Assembly: GCA_014529385.2 (NCBI GenBank)
Contig: CM043942.1
Coordinates: 56,669,340-56,733,339, forward strand
Direction: 5' to 3'
Length of the DNA stretch: 64,000 nt
Source of the DNA: Adiantum capillus-veneris
Taxonomy: Eukaryota > Streptophyta > Polypodiopsida > Polypodiales > Pteridaceae
The stretch's first letter is position 1, and the number at the start of each line of letters is the position of its first letter. Both the position numbers and the translations under genes were made by a program. Positions 24,990 through 36,588 of the stretch are shown here, in pieces. The notes below the pieces were generated by a model, which saw nothing but the letters and a program-made list of their open reading frames with translations, was not told the origin of the DNA and searched no databases.

Positions 24990-26166
24990 ATGGATGTTAT
25001 CGATGCATATGTTGATGGATGCAAAAAAGCTAGAGATGGTGCCACTGCTGATGCGCGGACGTGCAAAGATTTGTTTGATGGTTTGAAAGGTGATGATCAA
25101 AGTTCATGGTGGCAGGAACTGCAGAATCGTTTCTAAAGTGGTTTTGAAAGGTGGTTACTCCGAAGAAGGATGTGCAAAGCTGAAGGCGATACACCAAGAT
25201 ATAAGTCAAGACTTTTTAATTTCCTTTGATGAATTTGAAGCATGTTGGAAGCAATTGGAGATTGCTACTGGGGTTAAAGGAAATCAGTACCTGAAGTTGT
25301 CAAAGTTTCTTGAGTGCTTGCATCCAAAGATTAGAGAAAAGGTGGAATTCGGTGCGGATACATATGATGACATGGTGTATTTGGCCAAGGTAAAGAGCAG
25401 GAAGGTGAAACAAAAGCTGGATTTGGGCTTCTTGAAGCCTGCAAATTATGTGTCTATGGCAGCAGCAAGGTGTTCTATGGTTCAACCAAAGGTGATGCCG
25501 GTTGTCCGAAGTGAAAAACCTATTGAGGTTAGGCCTATGGTCAATTATGTTCCTTGGAGGTTTCTAGTTTATGGTGTACCCATGCCAGTGATGGAAGAGC
25601 TTGTCAAAGAGGATGAGTCCCTTATCAAAGAGAACCTGTGTGCAAAAGGGATAGAAAATGTCGAGATTCAAAGCTAGCTTGAAGAGGTAAAGCGTGTTCT
25701 CTTAGAGAGTTTGTATGAAAAGGTAATAGAGTGGAATCAAGTTGTAGATGCCGAATGCTTGGAAATGGATGAAGAAAGTGAGCAAATCTTAGAGGAAGGT
25801 CAAGCTTATGTGGAGAAATAAGAGGACGAGGATGCAGATACAGAGTCGGTTTATCATGCTGATGAAGATGAAGATGCAAGCTTGAGTTTCTGGGAGACAA
25901 GAGAGAAAGACAATGCAGACGAGTCCACATCCTATGGCAAGGAAACAGATGCTGATGAGTCTGTACTGAAAAAGGTAAAGATGCCTTGTTGTTGGACTGA
26001 TGATATGGTGAAAGTCAATGTGAAAAGAGAGCAAGTTGAAGTGCCAAAGCTTGTAGAAGAAGATATGCGGTTGAGGGTGATATGTGGCACTATGTTGATG
26101 ACCATGCTGATGAAGCTAGCGGTGGAAAGTGCTATGGTGATACAATATTACGATTCATCAAAATAA
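24990..26166 (+). pseudogene. Gag-like protein of element D
   Basis: Opens MDVIDAYVDGCKKARDGATA, then SSWWQELQNRF, where a frame change occurs near 25130. The main frame carries EACWKQLEIATGVKGNQYLK and FLECLHPKIREKVEFGADTY, typical of retrotransposon gag helices. TAG at 25675 and TAA at 25819 interrupt the same frame. A strongly acidic segment follows (DEDADTESVYHADEDED) and then CCWTDDMVKVNVKREQVEVP. No zinc knuckle is seen. It ends where the inverted element E begins. Assignment as gag rests on position after a PBS and on general pattern; no protease or RT follows. Confidence 0.5.
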
Positions 26167-26225
26167 TAAATGTTTTTACAATGAGAGCTCCAAAAAATGG
26201 TATCCGAGTTAGCTTGCTGCTAACA

Positions 26226-26239
26226 TTCTCCCCCTCCTC
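26226..26239 (-). other. Polypurine tract of element E
   Basis: Minus strand reads GAGGAGGGGGAGAA directly before TGTTAGCAG, a typical gypsy purine tract and LTR start. Confidence 0.75.
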
Positions 26240-29200
26240 ACTTGTGTCATCCCTTGACACAACTTTATGGGCTGAAGTAATCTTTGGGTTGACGGCTGGC
26301 AAGGTGGTCTTTAAGCGCATGGAGTGCCTTCTCATATCTGATTTTCTTTCTTTGTCAGGAACCTGCAAGAATTGCATGGTGACCCTGTTTTTGAGCTCAA
26401 TGGCTGTAGCCAGCAAATTTGGAGGTTAGGTTTCTTATCACTAGCCCAAATATCTTCGTTCGCCAAGTGAAGAACCTTGTATAAAAGGCTTCCTCAAATG
26501 CCAACATATTGTTAGATAGCAAGAACATGCATCAGGCGTAGAAGCCATAAAGAACTTCTTTGGAAGGCTGGCCACTTAGGTCGTAGCAAAGACCCTTATT
26601 GACCTCGAGGAATGACATCCACGGTGCTTCTACTTGCTCTGGCTCGTGAAAAGCTTCAATGCATGTGAGAAACATTCGGCACATTTTGTAGAGTGTGGCA
26701 CATGAGAGATCAGGGAGGCTTTTGAAGAATTTCATGGCGCCCATTAGGGTTTTCACCATGTATTCCTCTGTCGGTGTTCCCTGCTCTGGAGCTGGCAATC
26801 TTAGATAGTTGAGCCATGTAGGCCGCTTCTTATTCCAAGGCTTCATGTGCTTGCCATGTCCTTACCCGTGGTACATGACAAAATGTTGGGTCTTTCTGAA
26901 GGGTTACAGGTGCTCTTGTGAACATAATTAAATATCGTGGATTCTTGTTTAGCCAGCTCTTTCTCCACTTGGGGTGGACATCCTCTGCGCCTTCTTCCTG
27001 CATATCTTTATATAGTCTTTCTTAAAATACCTGTAACACCTCTACTTGATCAAGGGATATGGAAATGATTTTTGATGCCATTGTGCATTGATTTGGTTGG
27101 GAGTGAATTGAGTGACATTGACTAAATGGAGAACCCTCAACTCCCAATCCATCGCTTCTTTCCATTTGGCATCTGTCTCTTGTGCAACCTGCTCCTTAAG
27201 TGCATCTTCCTCAGCTTTGGAAAGTTGGACCATGGGCACTTGTTCAACGTTTGTGAGTAGTACGTGAAACTCTTCTTCTCCTCCTAGTCCTTCTGTCGGC
27301 TGTGTTTCCATCTCAGCAAAAGAGACTGATGGAATTTCAACATTTGGTTGCTCTGAGGTACCAACTTCTTCTTGTGTCTTTGGTTGTCCCTCTTGCAGTA
27401 GCAGATTGACTCGCTTGAGCTCTGCTATCTCCTTGAGTAGATATTCTTCTCAAGGTCTCTTCGTTGTGACTGCTCTAGCCGTAGCTCTAGCTCAAGATCT
27501 TTTTTCTTATTTTCCAAAGCCTTGTAGACTTTGTCTGTACCTTTGATCAAGGCAACTGTAGGATTTTCCCTATCATTGATTCTTTGCTTTGAATATTGCA
27601 GAGATGCGTTTGCTACGTCGAGTTGCACTTGGACTTTCTCTACTGATAGAGTTGTGGTTAGGAGTTCATTGGTTACCTCTATCAATTGTTGGTCTTTGGT
27701 CTTGCAGACATCTGATAACTTCGTGAGAAGTTCGCCTAGCTCCTCCAATTCTTTTAGTTGCTTCTCTTTGGCTAGCTGGTGTTGTTCACCTTCAGCTCTC
27801 AGCTCTTGGGATTGTCTCTACAGATCTGAGATGGCATTCATTCTGTCATCTAATTCTCCTTGTAGAGCATCGAGGACCATCTCCAACTCTCTAGCTTTAG
27901 CACTGCGGCTAAGTGCTGCTGTTTGCATTTTATCGGTCATTACCTGCATCTGCTTGGCATATTCGTTTACCTATAAAATGACTTTGTCATTCGTCTCCCA
28001 TGCTTCATGCTCTATAGGCTGCCTAGATGTTTCAGCAGTCTCTATGTGAGGCTCCTTGGGTGGGGCTGTGGTTGCTTGTGGTTGCGTCGGGGTTTCTACC
28101 TCTCCTTGAGGCTGAGCGGTTGCTTCTGTGGTTTCCTGTTGGGTGGTTATAGACGGTGTGGCCTCTGTCTCTATTGCTTTGAGTTGCTCAAAACTGGTTG
28201 TCTCCTGTGGTTCAGGCTCCTTCTCTTTGGCTTCCTCGCCCTCAGTGGGTCTAACTGTTGGTGAAGGGGGAGGGCTTGGCATTGGATGATCTGTGGCCAT
28301 AGCAGGTGAGGTGGGCTTTGGAGACATTTCCTCCTAGTCATGCCGTGTCTCTCTTTGTTCCGTTGCCCCTGCGTGTCTTTGCTGCTCTGCTGCATCTTCT
28401 CTTGCTTTCCTCTTGGGCTTCTTTTAGCTTTAGTGCTTCTGCCTCTACATACATTCTTTCAAGAAAATTTGTGGGGTCCTCTCCGTCTTTCCTTGCAGGG
28501 TTCTTAGTTCTGGGACCCTTTATCTCTTTGGGAACCCACTTTGCCGGGTCCTCACCTGCAGCTTGGTGACTTCTTTTGTAAGTTTGTTTTTCCCTTTCAA
28601 ATCTTGCCTTTTCCTGTTGAGGTTCCTCTTGGTATGCAGCCACTGCTTTCTTCTTCATCTCTTCTATTCTGGCCCTCCTCTATTCATTGACCAAGATTTC
28701 ACTACTATGCGCTTCATGAAAGCTCTCTATCGATTCTTCATCTGACTTGTAAACTCTCTTTGTCGACCGTGTGGCTTTGGGAGAAGGCTGTGCAGAAACA
28801 ATCCATGTGTTTTGATCTAGGGCAGGCAGCAAATTGTCGACCATGCCAATAGCATGGTATGCTATTCCTGTCAATACTTCAGGTGCACCCAAATACGTGA
28901 TTTTACCTTCCTTTTGTGGTGCCCTTTAACATTGTCAACACATACTGAGCGTGATCGATTGGTTACCTGGTTGTCGACTTCAACACTTGCGTGAATGTAC
29001 TCGCAATTGCATGATTTGGTGTGGTATACCATGGCGGTCTCTTTGCTAGAAAGTGGAAGTGCTAGTGGTACAGACGTGCTGGTTCTTCCCCTTGCCTTTG
29101 GATGAGGCCGGCAAAAGTTGCAGCAACAGTCTCCTCGATGAATGTGCCTACTTTCTTCCTGTCTCGGGCCCGCATTGTCATCCCTTCATTTGGCAACTTC

Positions 29201-29620
29201 AATGCCTCGGCCACAATTTCCTTTGTTATAACCGCTTCTACTTTCTACCCTTGCTGGTTGGTGATTTGGGTTGATCCATCCTCTTTGATAGAAGACAATA
29301 ACTCATATGGCTTTTGGTAGTCTACGCTGCACGGTTCCTGGTCGTAGAAGTCCCTGAGGCCCAGCCTTCTGTTGGCTTCTTTTGTGTCTGGATTGGCAAC
29401 AACATCATAGATCTCTTTTGGTAGCATATGCAACTCTACTTGGTGTCCTTCTTCACTGTGAAAGCTATTGTATTATGTTCCTCAAGCTGTTCTCTTGACA
29501 AATATGTTGCCTTGGCCATCTTTACTGAACTTGGGTCCAGTTGGTAGGGTGGAATCTCTTGTAGCTTCTCATTTGGGATACCCTCTTCTTGGCCTTCTCT
29601 GTAGCTTGCATTGCTCCCCT
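26240..29620 (-). pseudogene. Long coiled-coil protein of element E, broken
   Basis: Matches the element B protein in order and wording: QLDPSSVKMAKATYLSREQL, ANRRLGLRDFYDQEPCSVDY, GAPEVLTGIAYHAIGMVDNL, a KARFEREKQTYKRSHQAAGE basic region, a Pro/Glu/Thr-rich stretch with TTQQETTEATAQPQGEVETP, and the coiled coil (LEELGELLTKLSDVCKTKDQ, QLDVANASLQYSKQRIND). The C-terminal parts read HPKWRKSWLNKNPRYLIMFT and EYMVKTLMGAMKFFKSLPDL. The frame continues past the point where B is cut and ends near the purine tract (KVVSRDDTSEEGENVSS), so the C-terminus is more complete here. Several frameshifts and stops are present. Conservation of the coiled coil between two divergent copies suggests past selection. 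Confidence 0.6.
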
Positions 29621-29639
29621 CATGTCTCATGTGAGACGG

Positions 29640-30327
29640 CGCTGTAAACGGGCGACCGTGGACTCCAAAAATCGCGTGTGAAGAAGGTCGAAAGATCTCT
29701 CTCCAAGGGCGACAAGTGGAAATGAGGTGATTTTAGACTACGTTGGATATCTATCCTCGGACTTCCCAAACCATTTTTCCCCAAATTTCCCTGTTAGTCC
29801 TACTAGGCCGTGAAATCTATGTTAGATTCAAAAATATCCTCAATTGGATTCTTGTAGCTCATTCTGCAAGAATTTTGCGAAAGTAGGTCTTGGCCGCCTA
29901 ATTTAGGCTTCCCGCTTCCATCTTTCGATTTGAATGAATTTTTTGTCCGCCTTGTCCTTCTGATCATCATTGTATCTTCAGTCTTTCCATCTAAGCTCAT
30001 TTGCTATTTATTATTAATTTTTGACCTCTTTATTACAAAAATTAAAAAAACAATAAAATGCACTAAAAAAAGCAAATTGGAAAATCAACAATTAAGAAAA
30101 TCCATTGAGAAACACTTCTTTATTACTCTTTGGTGGATTTATCAATTTTAAAGTTCCAATATCAAGAAAAATTGATGGAAATAAATAAAAAAGACTATTT
30201 TTGATGTGTTTTCTGATAGTATATACACTATTTACACTCTTGGGGAGATGTTATCAGTTAAAATTCCCCTATTGATGATTTTTTAAGGGCATTATTAGAT
30301 ATTTTTGAAAAAAATCACACATTAACA
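29640..30327 (-). repeat. Putative 3' LTR of element H
   Basis: On the minus strand begins TGTTAATGTGTG a few bases after the purine-rich GAAGAGGGAGGAAAAAC. No second copy is in the window, so the end near 29640 is set only by the start of element E. AT-rich; no coding signal. Confidence 0.4.
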
Positions 30328-30708
30328 TCCAAGTTTTTCCTCCCTCTTCAAACATTGCCCGTTCCCTTCCACCCCTCCTAGATAGAGTACTCCAGGACGA
30401 CTGTGTGCATGGATTCAACAATCGTGTCTATACATAGTCGTGGTTGGCTCTACCATGTTTTGAACATCAATGCAATTTAAAACAGTATGCTGTGCAAGAG
30501 ATGGGTCTTGAGTAATTAACTCAAGGGTTTCTGTAGTTGAGGTTTCCTATTGATGTTTTCCAAATAGCAGATTTTGTAGTTTATGTTCTCTTTGTCTGAT
30601 TGTATCATCAGGATGCTTTGGCACACTGATTTCCTGAACTGTCCATATCAATGATGATGGTTGTTGAGATTTAACTCGCCACTGGTATCTCGATTTTTTG
30701 TTGATGAA

Positions 30709-31470
30709 CTATTGTGGTTGAGTGTTTGGAGACTTAATTTTCCACTGCTTCATTGGCTTTACAATTTGTGGAGAAGATAAATGCTCCTTTTTCCTCCAAA
30801 CCCATGTTGTTTTAAGTTGCCTTCTCGAAGATGTTTTTCTATGATTTGTTCGATGTGAAACTTTCTTCGGTATGGTAGCTGAGTCTTTAGGCACCCAAAT
30901 TTGAGACGGCTTGTTTTTGAGTTGTGCTTTGGGTATCCATATTTTCTTGACTCCTTGCATGCTCCGTGTAGCATTTTCTTGTCTAGATGACGAAGAAGAG
31001 TTGTTACTCCCTGATTTTCTTTGTTGGTAACCTCTTTTCAATTCCTCTTTGCTCGGGGCAATTGGAACAATGATTATTCCTTCTTTAGGTGATAGTTGGA
31101 GTTGATTGGTGTCCCAATCTGGTACTGCCTTGTACGTTCGCATCCATGAGATTCCAAGAATCATTGTTTCATTCATGTGTTCAACTGGTATGCATACAAA
31201 TTGATGAGGGCATGGACAGCCATGTACTACCACATTCAAGTTGACTACCCCTTGAAGATTGGTGTTGGGTTTTTGTTTCATCCTTTGATAGCAGATATTC
31301 CTGATGCTAAAGACTGATTCGTAGCTTTCCTCTAAGTGGAATAAGTGACTCCATTCATCCGAGCTCCAATATCTACTAGTGCATTTGTGCTATGATTGTT
31401 CAGTTGTACTTTGATGCGAAGGTCCATTCCATCTAACCATTCATCATCCGTTGACACTATATCATTCTCT
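30709..31470 (-). pseudogene. Retropepsin-like protease downstream of integrase (element H)
   Basis: The minus strand reads MDLRIKVQLNNHSTNALVDI then GARMNGV: the active-site Asp is kept but D-S/T-G-A has become D-I-G-A. After a stop and a frame change, the second half reads VVVHGCPCPHQFVCIPVEHM and MILGISWMRTYKAVPDWD, the ILGxxW...DW signature of gypsy proteases. A basic tail follows with two W-(I/V)-P-K repeats (KKIWIPKAQL and QIWVPKDSA). It is located 3' of integrase, as in element C, with about 100 bp of linker. The weak active site and stops mark a dead copy. Non-protease alternatives are less likely given two ordered motifs. Confidence 0.6.
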
Positions 31471-31572
31471 AATTCCATAGTCTTTCATCTAGTTCCAAAG
31501 TGTTGATGGGAATAGGTGTTGTTGATTTTTGAAAGCAGATTTCCTCTTGAGTACTCAAAGTCGAGATTCCTC

Positions 31573-32150
31573 TTAGGCTTCATCAATAAACTGGTTTAGT
31601 TTCATCTTTCTTTGCTTTGCTGCATGCATCTTCTCTAGCAAATCATTGGTTAGTGGAAAATTGTACTTCTTTAAGCGACATCCACTAATCCAGTTAGCCA
31701 TTTGTTCACCATCTAGAGTGGACAACTTAACTGCTCCACTTGGAGAGACATCTTCAATGACAAACGGTCCGTTTCCCTTTTTCTTGAACTTGGGAATGTG
31801 TTGCTCAAGGGAATAGATTAAAACTAGGTCCCCTTTTTTGAAGATTTTTGTGACTAGATGGGAATCAAAAAACTGTTTTTGTTTTTGTTTTTGTGCATAG
31901 ATGTGAGCTACAATTGCTAGCCTTTGCTCATCAAGCTTTTCTAAATCTTTGAGCCTTTCTGATAGTTCATTTCTGGTCCACTCAAGATCCTTATAAGCTA
32001 CCCTTAGTGTCGGCAATAGAAATTCTATCGGTAGTATGGCATCAAGACCATAAACAAGGTTGAAGGGTGTAGCATTTAGAGCTGTCTTGAATGAAACTCT
32101 ATAAGCCCAAGCGATGTATTCTTTTCTAAAGCTTCCCAAAGGCGAGCCTC
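31573..32150 (-). pseudogene. Element H integrase, C-terminal half
   Basis: Minus strand. Opens after the catalytic Glu region with YIAWAYRVSFKTALNATPFN and LVYGLDAILPIEFLLPTLRV, then a helical stretch (RLAIVAHIYAQKQKQKQFFD), the SH3-like end GNGPFVIEDVSPSGAVKLST, and LDGEQMANWISGCRLKKYNF. One open frame with no internal stop. Its C-terminus resembles that of element C in LDGxE...W and LK-x-Y-x-x-P-L. The catalytic residues lie in the missing upstream part, where LINE sequence now stands. Confidence 0.8.
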
Positions 32151-33447
32151 CTTGCTTCTCCAGCCCTTCCGCCAGGGAATCATTTTAGTAGGGGCCTCTG
32201 CTGCTGGAGCTGTAGTATCATTAGACTTCAAGGAGCAGTCCTTGGCGAAGTGTCCAAAGTTTTTGCATTCAAAACATGCCCCAAAGTATGTTCCAAAGTT
32301 TAGCGGAATAGTAACTAGACCTGCTCTGACATTGATAACCATGCTCTTAGGTGGCATTTTAGACACATCCCAGCCTATACAAACAATGTTTGAGGTTCTG
32401 CCAAACCCTCTCTTGCTAAGTAAAAATAAGGGAGTGCCCAATTTGCTAGCAAGCATCCTGAGATTTTCCCATAGCTAGCTAGGCAGACCCACAAGCTCAA
32501 CCCAGACCGGATGAAACCCTTGTAAAGATTCAACTAAGTCGAACACTGGCTCCCAAGGAACCACACAAACCATAGTCCTATTAAAGACTAGGGGCCCTTT
32601 GTCAAGGATCTTTTCCACATCGGAGGCCTCTTTGAATCTCACTGAACAGAATCCTTTAGTTAGGTAAAAAGTACTTTCAACTGCTCCTCCATGGCCAAGA
32701 ATTTAAGGGCCTTGAAGCCATTGAATCATCTCAAACCTGTTCGAGATTCTTCCACTGAACCCAAATACAAGCGTTAGCTCAGCTTTCTTGGCTAACTGTT
32801 TTTGATAATTGCTGGTGGTATCGCGACCGTAATAGCCTTGACAACCTCCACTTGTTGGGACAAATAATTTTTTAAAGCGGAAAAGACCAGATCTGCCAAC
32901 CTGTCTTCCACCAGCCCACTGCAATATTCTTGGAAACTAGTCCTTTTGTTGTTGTTAGGGCCAGATTCAATCATTTTGTTGACTTCCTTAAGATCTTGCT
33001 GAATTCTAGGTCTTGTATTCTGTAGTTTTTTGAAATCTCCTTCACTCGACAACCCTTGTGCTGAACCTTTTCCATAACCCTTAGAGTTAGGCTCCTTGAG
33101 TATGCTAGCAAACGAGATGCCTGGCCTGCCAACTGTAGATGCACTTGACACCTTATTTACGTTCATACAGATGGAACCCTGAGGAGCCCCGTCTTTGAGG
33201 GTTTTAACCTCAAATTTGAACCCTCTCTTAGTTCTTCAGAAGGCACTTTTCCAATTGGTACAATTTTGTCCACTTTCTTGGTTGAAGCCTTCGACGAATT
33301 GGGGCTCGACATTTCTGCATCATGCAACGGTTTCAAAACCAAGCCGCCGCCTTCATCCATCGGCACTGCTAACTCCAATTTGGATGATTTACCCATCTGT
33401 GAAAATTTTACAATATCTTCGCCTATGACTAACGCGCCGGGTTCCAT
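32150..33447 (-). pseudogene. LINE ORF1 (DUF4283 plus zinc knuckle), minus strand
   Basis: RNA-binding ORF1 protein of a plant L1 LINE. Minus strand reads MEPGALVIGEDIVKFSQMGK, then RPGISFASILKEPNSKGYGK, then a DUF4283-like region (about 32700-32480) and LRMLASKLGTPLFLLSKRGF, PPKSMVINVRAGLVTIPLNF and the knuckle CFECKNFGHFAKDC (CX2CX4HX4C). Several frameshifts and stops lie between 32460 and 32800. It matches the copy at 62150-63410. It is cut at its 3' side by the integrase of element H, so no ORF2 is linked to it. Confidence 0.75.
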
Positions 33448-34077
33448 TATTGAGTGACACCCAAAACAAAAGAGTAATGAACTCCCCTTCTAAAAGGGAG
33501 ATTAGGAGGATAGGAAAGAAGAAGAGAAAAAAAAAAACAATTATCACCACAAGATAATAATTGTTGCAAAAGGGGCGATTATTAACTTTGAAATTGGAGG
33601 CTTGCAGCAAAAGGAAAAAAATGTTATTAACTAGGAGAAAAGCGCGATTATTTACTGGCTTGGCATCTTTTGTGCAAAAGGGAAGGCTCTCGGTCCTGAG
33701 TAGCCTGCTTGAAGCTCACAAAGCAGTGCGACCCAGCTCAACACGCTACCACAGAGGCAACCCAAGCCGGAAATGACTCCCCTTTTCTAAATATCTCCTA
33801 CGTCTTCTTCTTTGCGCAAAAAATTACGGTGCCACCTTAACCCCAACCCCAACCCTGTGCAGCCTGCCAAATACAGTCACAGAAGATGTCAATGCCAACC
33901 TAACCCCAGACTCGTTCGTCCGCATCCTTGAAAAACCCTAACCTGTGCTCAGCCATCGCTTCATCTTTCACAAGACTTTTTCTTTACCTTTAACATATTC
34001 TTAGATTCTTGCCAAACTAATGAGTCCAAAATCGTAACTACATATTTTTGCATATCCAAGAATACCTTATCTCATTT
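33448..34077. other. Unassigned stretch between LINE fragments
   Basis: Probably includes the 5' UTR of the minus-strand LINE ORF1. The motif CGATTATT recurs here (near 33566 and 33647) and again near 38231, consistent with this and 38163-38700 having been one locus before the LINEs inserted. No coding signal. Confidence 0.4.
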
Positions 34078-34093
34078 AAGATTTCTATACAAA
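34078..34093. repeat. Target-site copy, left of LINE 1
   Basis: AAGATTTCTATACAAA. The same 16-mer recurs with one or two changes at 36573-36588 and 38147-38162, bracketing two LINE fragments. Confidence 0.7.
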
Positions 34094-34105
34094 ATTTGGG
34101 AATAT

Positions 34106-35028
34106 CTCAAGGGTCCGGTCACTATATGGCTAACCAAGCACTTGTCAATGGATGGATGGATCCCTCTGTGAAAAGAGGGCTCATTAAACCCATCCCAAAA
34201 CAGGTATGTTGTTCTCATGTCAAGCATTGGCACCCCATCTCAATGATGTTAGTAGCTTATAAAGTCATCACCAAAGCGGCTGCTCTTAGAATGGTTCCCC
34301 TCCTGGACAGGGTTATCTCTCCCCATCAGCACGGGTTTATTAAAGGAAGGTCGATTTATGATAACATTTTGGCAGCAATGGTTGGCATTGAGTATGCTGC
34401 CTTCTCAAAATAGGAATTCATCTTGCTTCAGCTTGATTTAGACAAGGCTTATGATAGAATTGTATGGTCTTTCATTGAAGATGTCATGAAAACTCTAGGT
34501 TTTGGCCCTCGCCTCTGTCGTTTTATACACACTCTAGGTGCAGGTGGACATTCTGAACTCCTGTTCAATGGAAGAATAGTAGGCACCTTTGAAGCCAAAA
34601 GATCAATCCAACAAGGTTGTCCCTTGGCCCCGCTCCTTTTTGCCATTGGCTCACACCCCCTCTTAACAATGTTTGAAGCAGCTGCTGCACAAGGTGACAT
34701 TGAAGGATTGGTTTTGCCAGGCAATGACCAACTCCTGGCCAAAATGTTCGTAAATGACTCCCTCCTTTTCCTAAAAGCCTGCCCCCAGGTTCTTAGGAAC
34801 GCATTAGAGATCGTGCACACTTTTGCCATGGATTCAGGTTCAAAGTGCAATATTGAGAAGTCAAGAGTGATCTCTCTTACGGAAGATGACACATTTGACC
34901 CATCAGACTGGTCAGGGGAGTTCGTCACTAAAGGAAAGATATTTCAACATTTGGGTGCCCCTTTGGGAGTAGATGTTACTCACAAACAACAATTTCAGTG
35001 GGTCTTGGAGAAGGTTTTTTTTTTTTGA
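34106..35028 (+). pseudogene. LINE fragment 1 reverse transcriptase
   Basis: Non-LTR RT that would copy LINE RNA at a nicked target. Motifs visible: KRGLIKPIPKQVCCSHVKHW, PISMMLVAYKVITKAAAL, HQHGFIKGRSIYDNIL, LLQLDLDKAYDRIVWSFI, SIQQGCPLAPLLFAIGSH, and the active-site box LLAKMFVNDSLLFLKA, where the usual F-A-D-D has become F-V-N-D. A TAG breaks the frame at about 34411. The N-terminal RT and the whole endonuclease are missing by 5' truncation. Inactive. Confidence 0.85.
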
Positions 35029-35040
35029 AAAGGTGGAAGT

Positions 35041-36460
35041 TTGTGTTGCTGCCCTTCTCCCAAGTTGAACAAAAGTGACTCATTCATGCTCCCTTACATT
35101 GCCTTCACCAGTCCTCTCCTCAAAATAGCAAGATGCAACTCGAAGGAGTTCTTGAAACCTGTTAAGAGATTCTTATGGAAGAACAACACCAAAGTCTCTT
35201 TGCCATGGCAGTGGGCAGAATGGGAATTGATTGCTCATCCAACTTCCCAAGGCGGACTCGGAATCCACAACCCAGTCGTCCATGTCCAAGCCTTCTGTGC
35301 CAAGTTTGTGGTTTCTATAGCAAAGCAAGATCAAGCTTGGGCTATCATGACCAAGGATATGATTGACAAGTCAAAGCTTTTCTCTAAAGGAGGACAAAAG
35401 GAAAGAGATTAAGATGCACGATAAACTCTTAGCCCCTGGATGGGCTAGTTTGAAATTGGGGGGGATAACGAGAGAGCTGGTGCAAATGCAACTATTCCAC
35501 TAGGGTCTTGGAATGGGGGAACTAACCAGGTACTTTCAGAACTCCACTGTGCACTGGTCCATTTGGCTAGCAAACGCGACTGATATTAATCTAAACCTTT
35601 GCTGGTGGGAAATAGCAAGAGAGCTAAACAACAAAGGACTCCAACGACCAATCCACTTCTGGGATGAAACCAACAAGCACTGGAAACCTTCTCAAGATCT
35701 AGCCGATCAACTTTAGCTAAATGGCATGGAGAAGATGCTTGTCTGTAGAGTTCTTAAAGGCCTGAACAATGGTCTAATGCCAATTCAGGAATCTATGTTT
35801 GAGTGTAAAGCTTGGAAATGGCCCAAAGATAGATCTTTTTCCAAAACCCAAACCAAGATCATATATCAGGAGCTCATACACAAGGAAAATTGGTTTACCC
35901 CCTTGAATAAATAGTGGAAGATACAGTGGACAGAAGGCTGATGGACTGAGGTCACATTAAACATTTGGAAGCCACAGTGGCCCCACTACATGAAGGTGTT
36001 TTTATGGAAGGTGCTTTGGGGAGCCCTGCCGACGGGTGTCAAGTTTCAAGCACGAGGTATACGATCAGATAGATGCTCTGACTGCCGAGGGTCTAGTCAA
36101 GACCTGACACACCTTTTTATGGAATGTCCAACGGTAAGAGGTTTGGCAGGGAAGGTGTGCAAATGGATTCAAAGAACGTGGAAGATTGGTTTCTTCAAGA
36201 AGGATCTTTCTCTTGGAGGAAAATAATTTCGGAGTCCTTCCCTTCTTATCTGTGCCCAACTTGTTAGATTCTGCTTCTTCTACAATATCTGGAAGGTCAA
36301 GAACTACCATGTCTTAAATAATGAAGTTTTTGTGGCGAGTTTCTTAGTGATTATTCAAGAAAGAAAGGAATTGATATATACGATAAGTAAAAGTCATGAC
36401 TCAGATGATTGGATTTGGGCGGCACAAGCCATTCGATCAAAGAATTAATGGTTGTAAAGT
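35041..36460 (+). pseudogene. LINE fragment 1 C-terminal region with zf-RVT
   Basis: Frames in series read SFMLPYIAFTSPLLKIARCN, PVKRFLWKNNTKVSLPWQWA, GGLGIHNPVVHVQAFCAKFV, and then MKVFLWKVLWGALPTGVKFQ followed by RCSDCRGSSQDLTHLFMECP. The last is the zf-RVT motif (C-x2-C ... H-x-F-x-x-C) common at the end of plant LINE ORF2. Several stops and frameshifts are present. Confidence 0.8.
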
Positions 36461-36543
36461 TTGATGTAATATCCGGCTCTCAAGGCTCAGCCTCAGCTTG
36501 AGAATGATATGTAATTTTCTACTTTCTCATTCTAGTTCGATCA

Positions 36544-36559
36544 CTCACAATTGTGAGTT
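36544..36559. repeat. 16-bp perfect palindrome at LINE 3' end (copy 1)
   Basis: ACTCACAATTGTGAGT is its own reverse complement. It lies just before the A-rich tail, and the same element is present in the other two LINE copies. Confidence 0.9.
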
Positions 36560-36572
36560 TTGCATTAAAAAA

Positions 36573-36588
36573 AGCTTTCTACACAAAA
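36573..36588. repeat. Target-site copy between LINE 1 and LINE 2
   Basis: AAGCTTTCTACACAAA. Its ACACAAAAGAAAATG continuation is also LINE sequence (41060 region), giving microhomology at the LINE 2 5' junction. Confidence 0.7.

Larger units (their letters stand above)
26167..29630 (-). mobile_element. Inverted LTR element E, relative of B
   Basis: On the minus strand it carries the same coiled-coil protein as element B. Near 26226 there is a polypurine tract followed by the first bases of a 3' LTR, TGTTAGCAGCAAGCTAAC, cut off by element D after about 60 bp. No PBS or 5' LTR is visible above 29630, so the 5' end is truncated. No pol domains are present between the coding region and the purine tract, which supports a non-autonomous structure for this family. 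Confidence 0.65.
29640..32150 (-). mobile_element. Gypsy element H, 3' part (INT then protease)
   Basis: On the minus strand: integrase C-terminal half (32150-31573), about 100 bp of linker, protease (31460-30950), a basic tail, a purine-rich tract, and an LTR-like start. Upstream domains are missing, and the integrase abuts LINE ORF1 sequence. Same unusual order as element C. Confidence 0.65.
34106..36572 (+). mobile_element. LINE fragment 1 (5'-truncated L1)
   Basis: Starts inside the RT domain and runs through the zf-RVT tail to a palindrome (36544-36559) and a short A-rich tail. Closely related to LINE fragments 2 and 3. Confidence 0.85.

Noticed and set aside
27531-28049. Plus-strand ORF of 172 codons over element E
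   Set aside because: Antisense to the coiled-coil protein, whose minus-strand reading matches element B; the Ser/Leu/Cys-rich plus frame is its complement.
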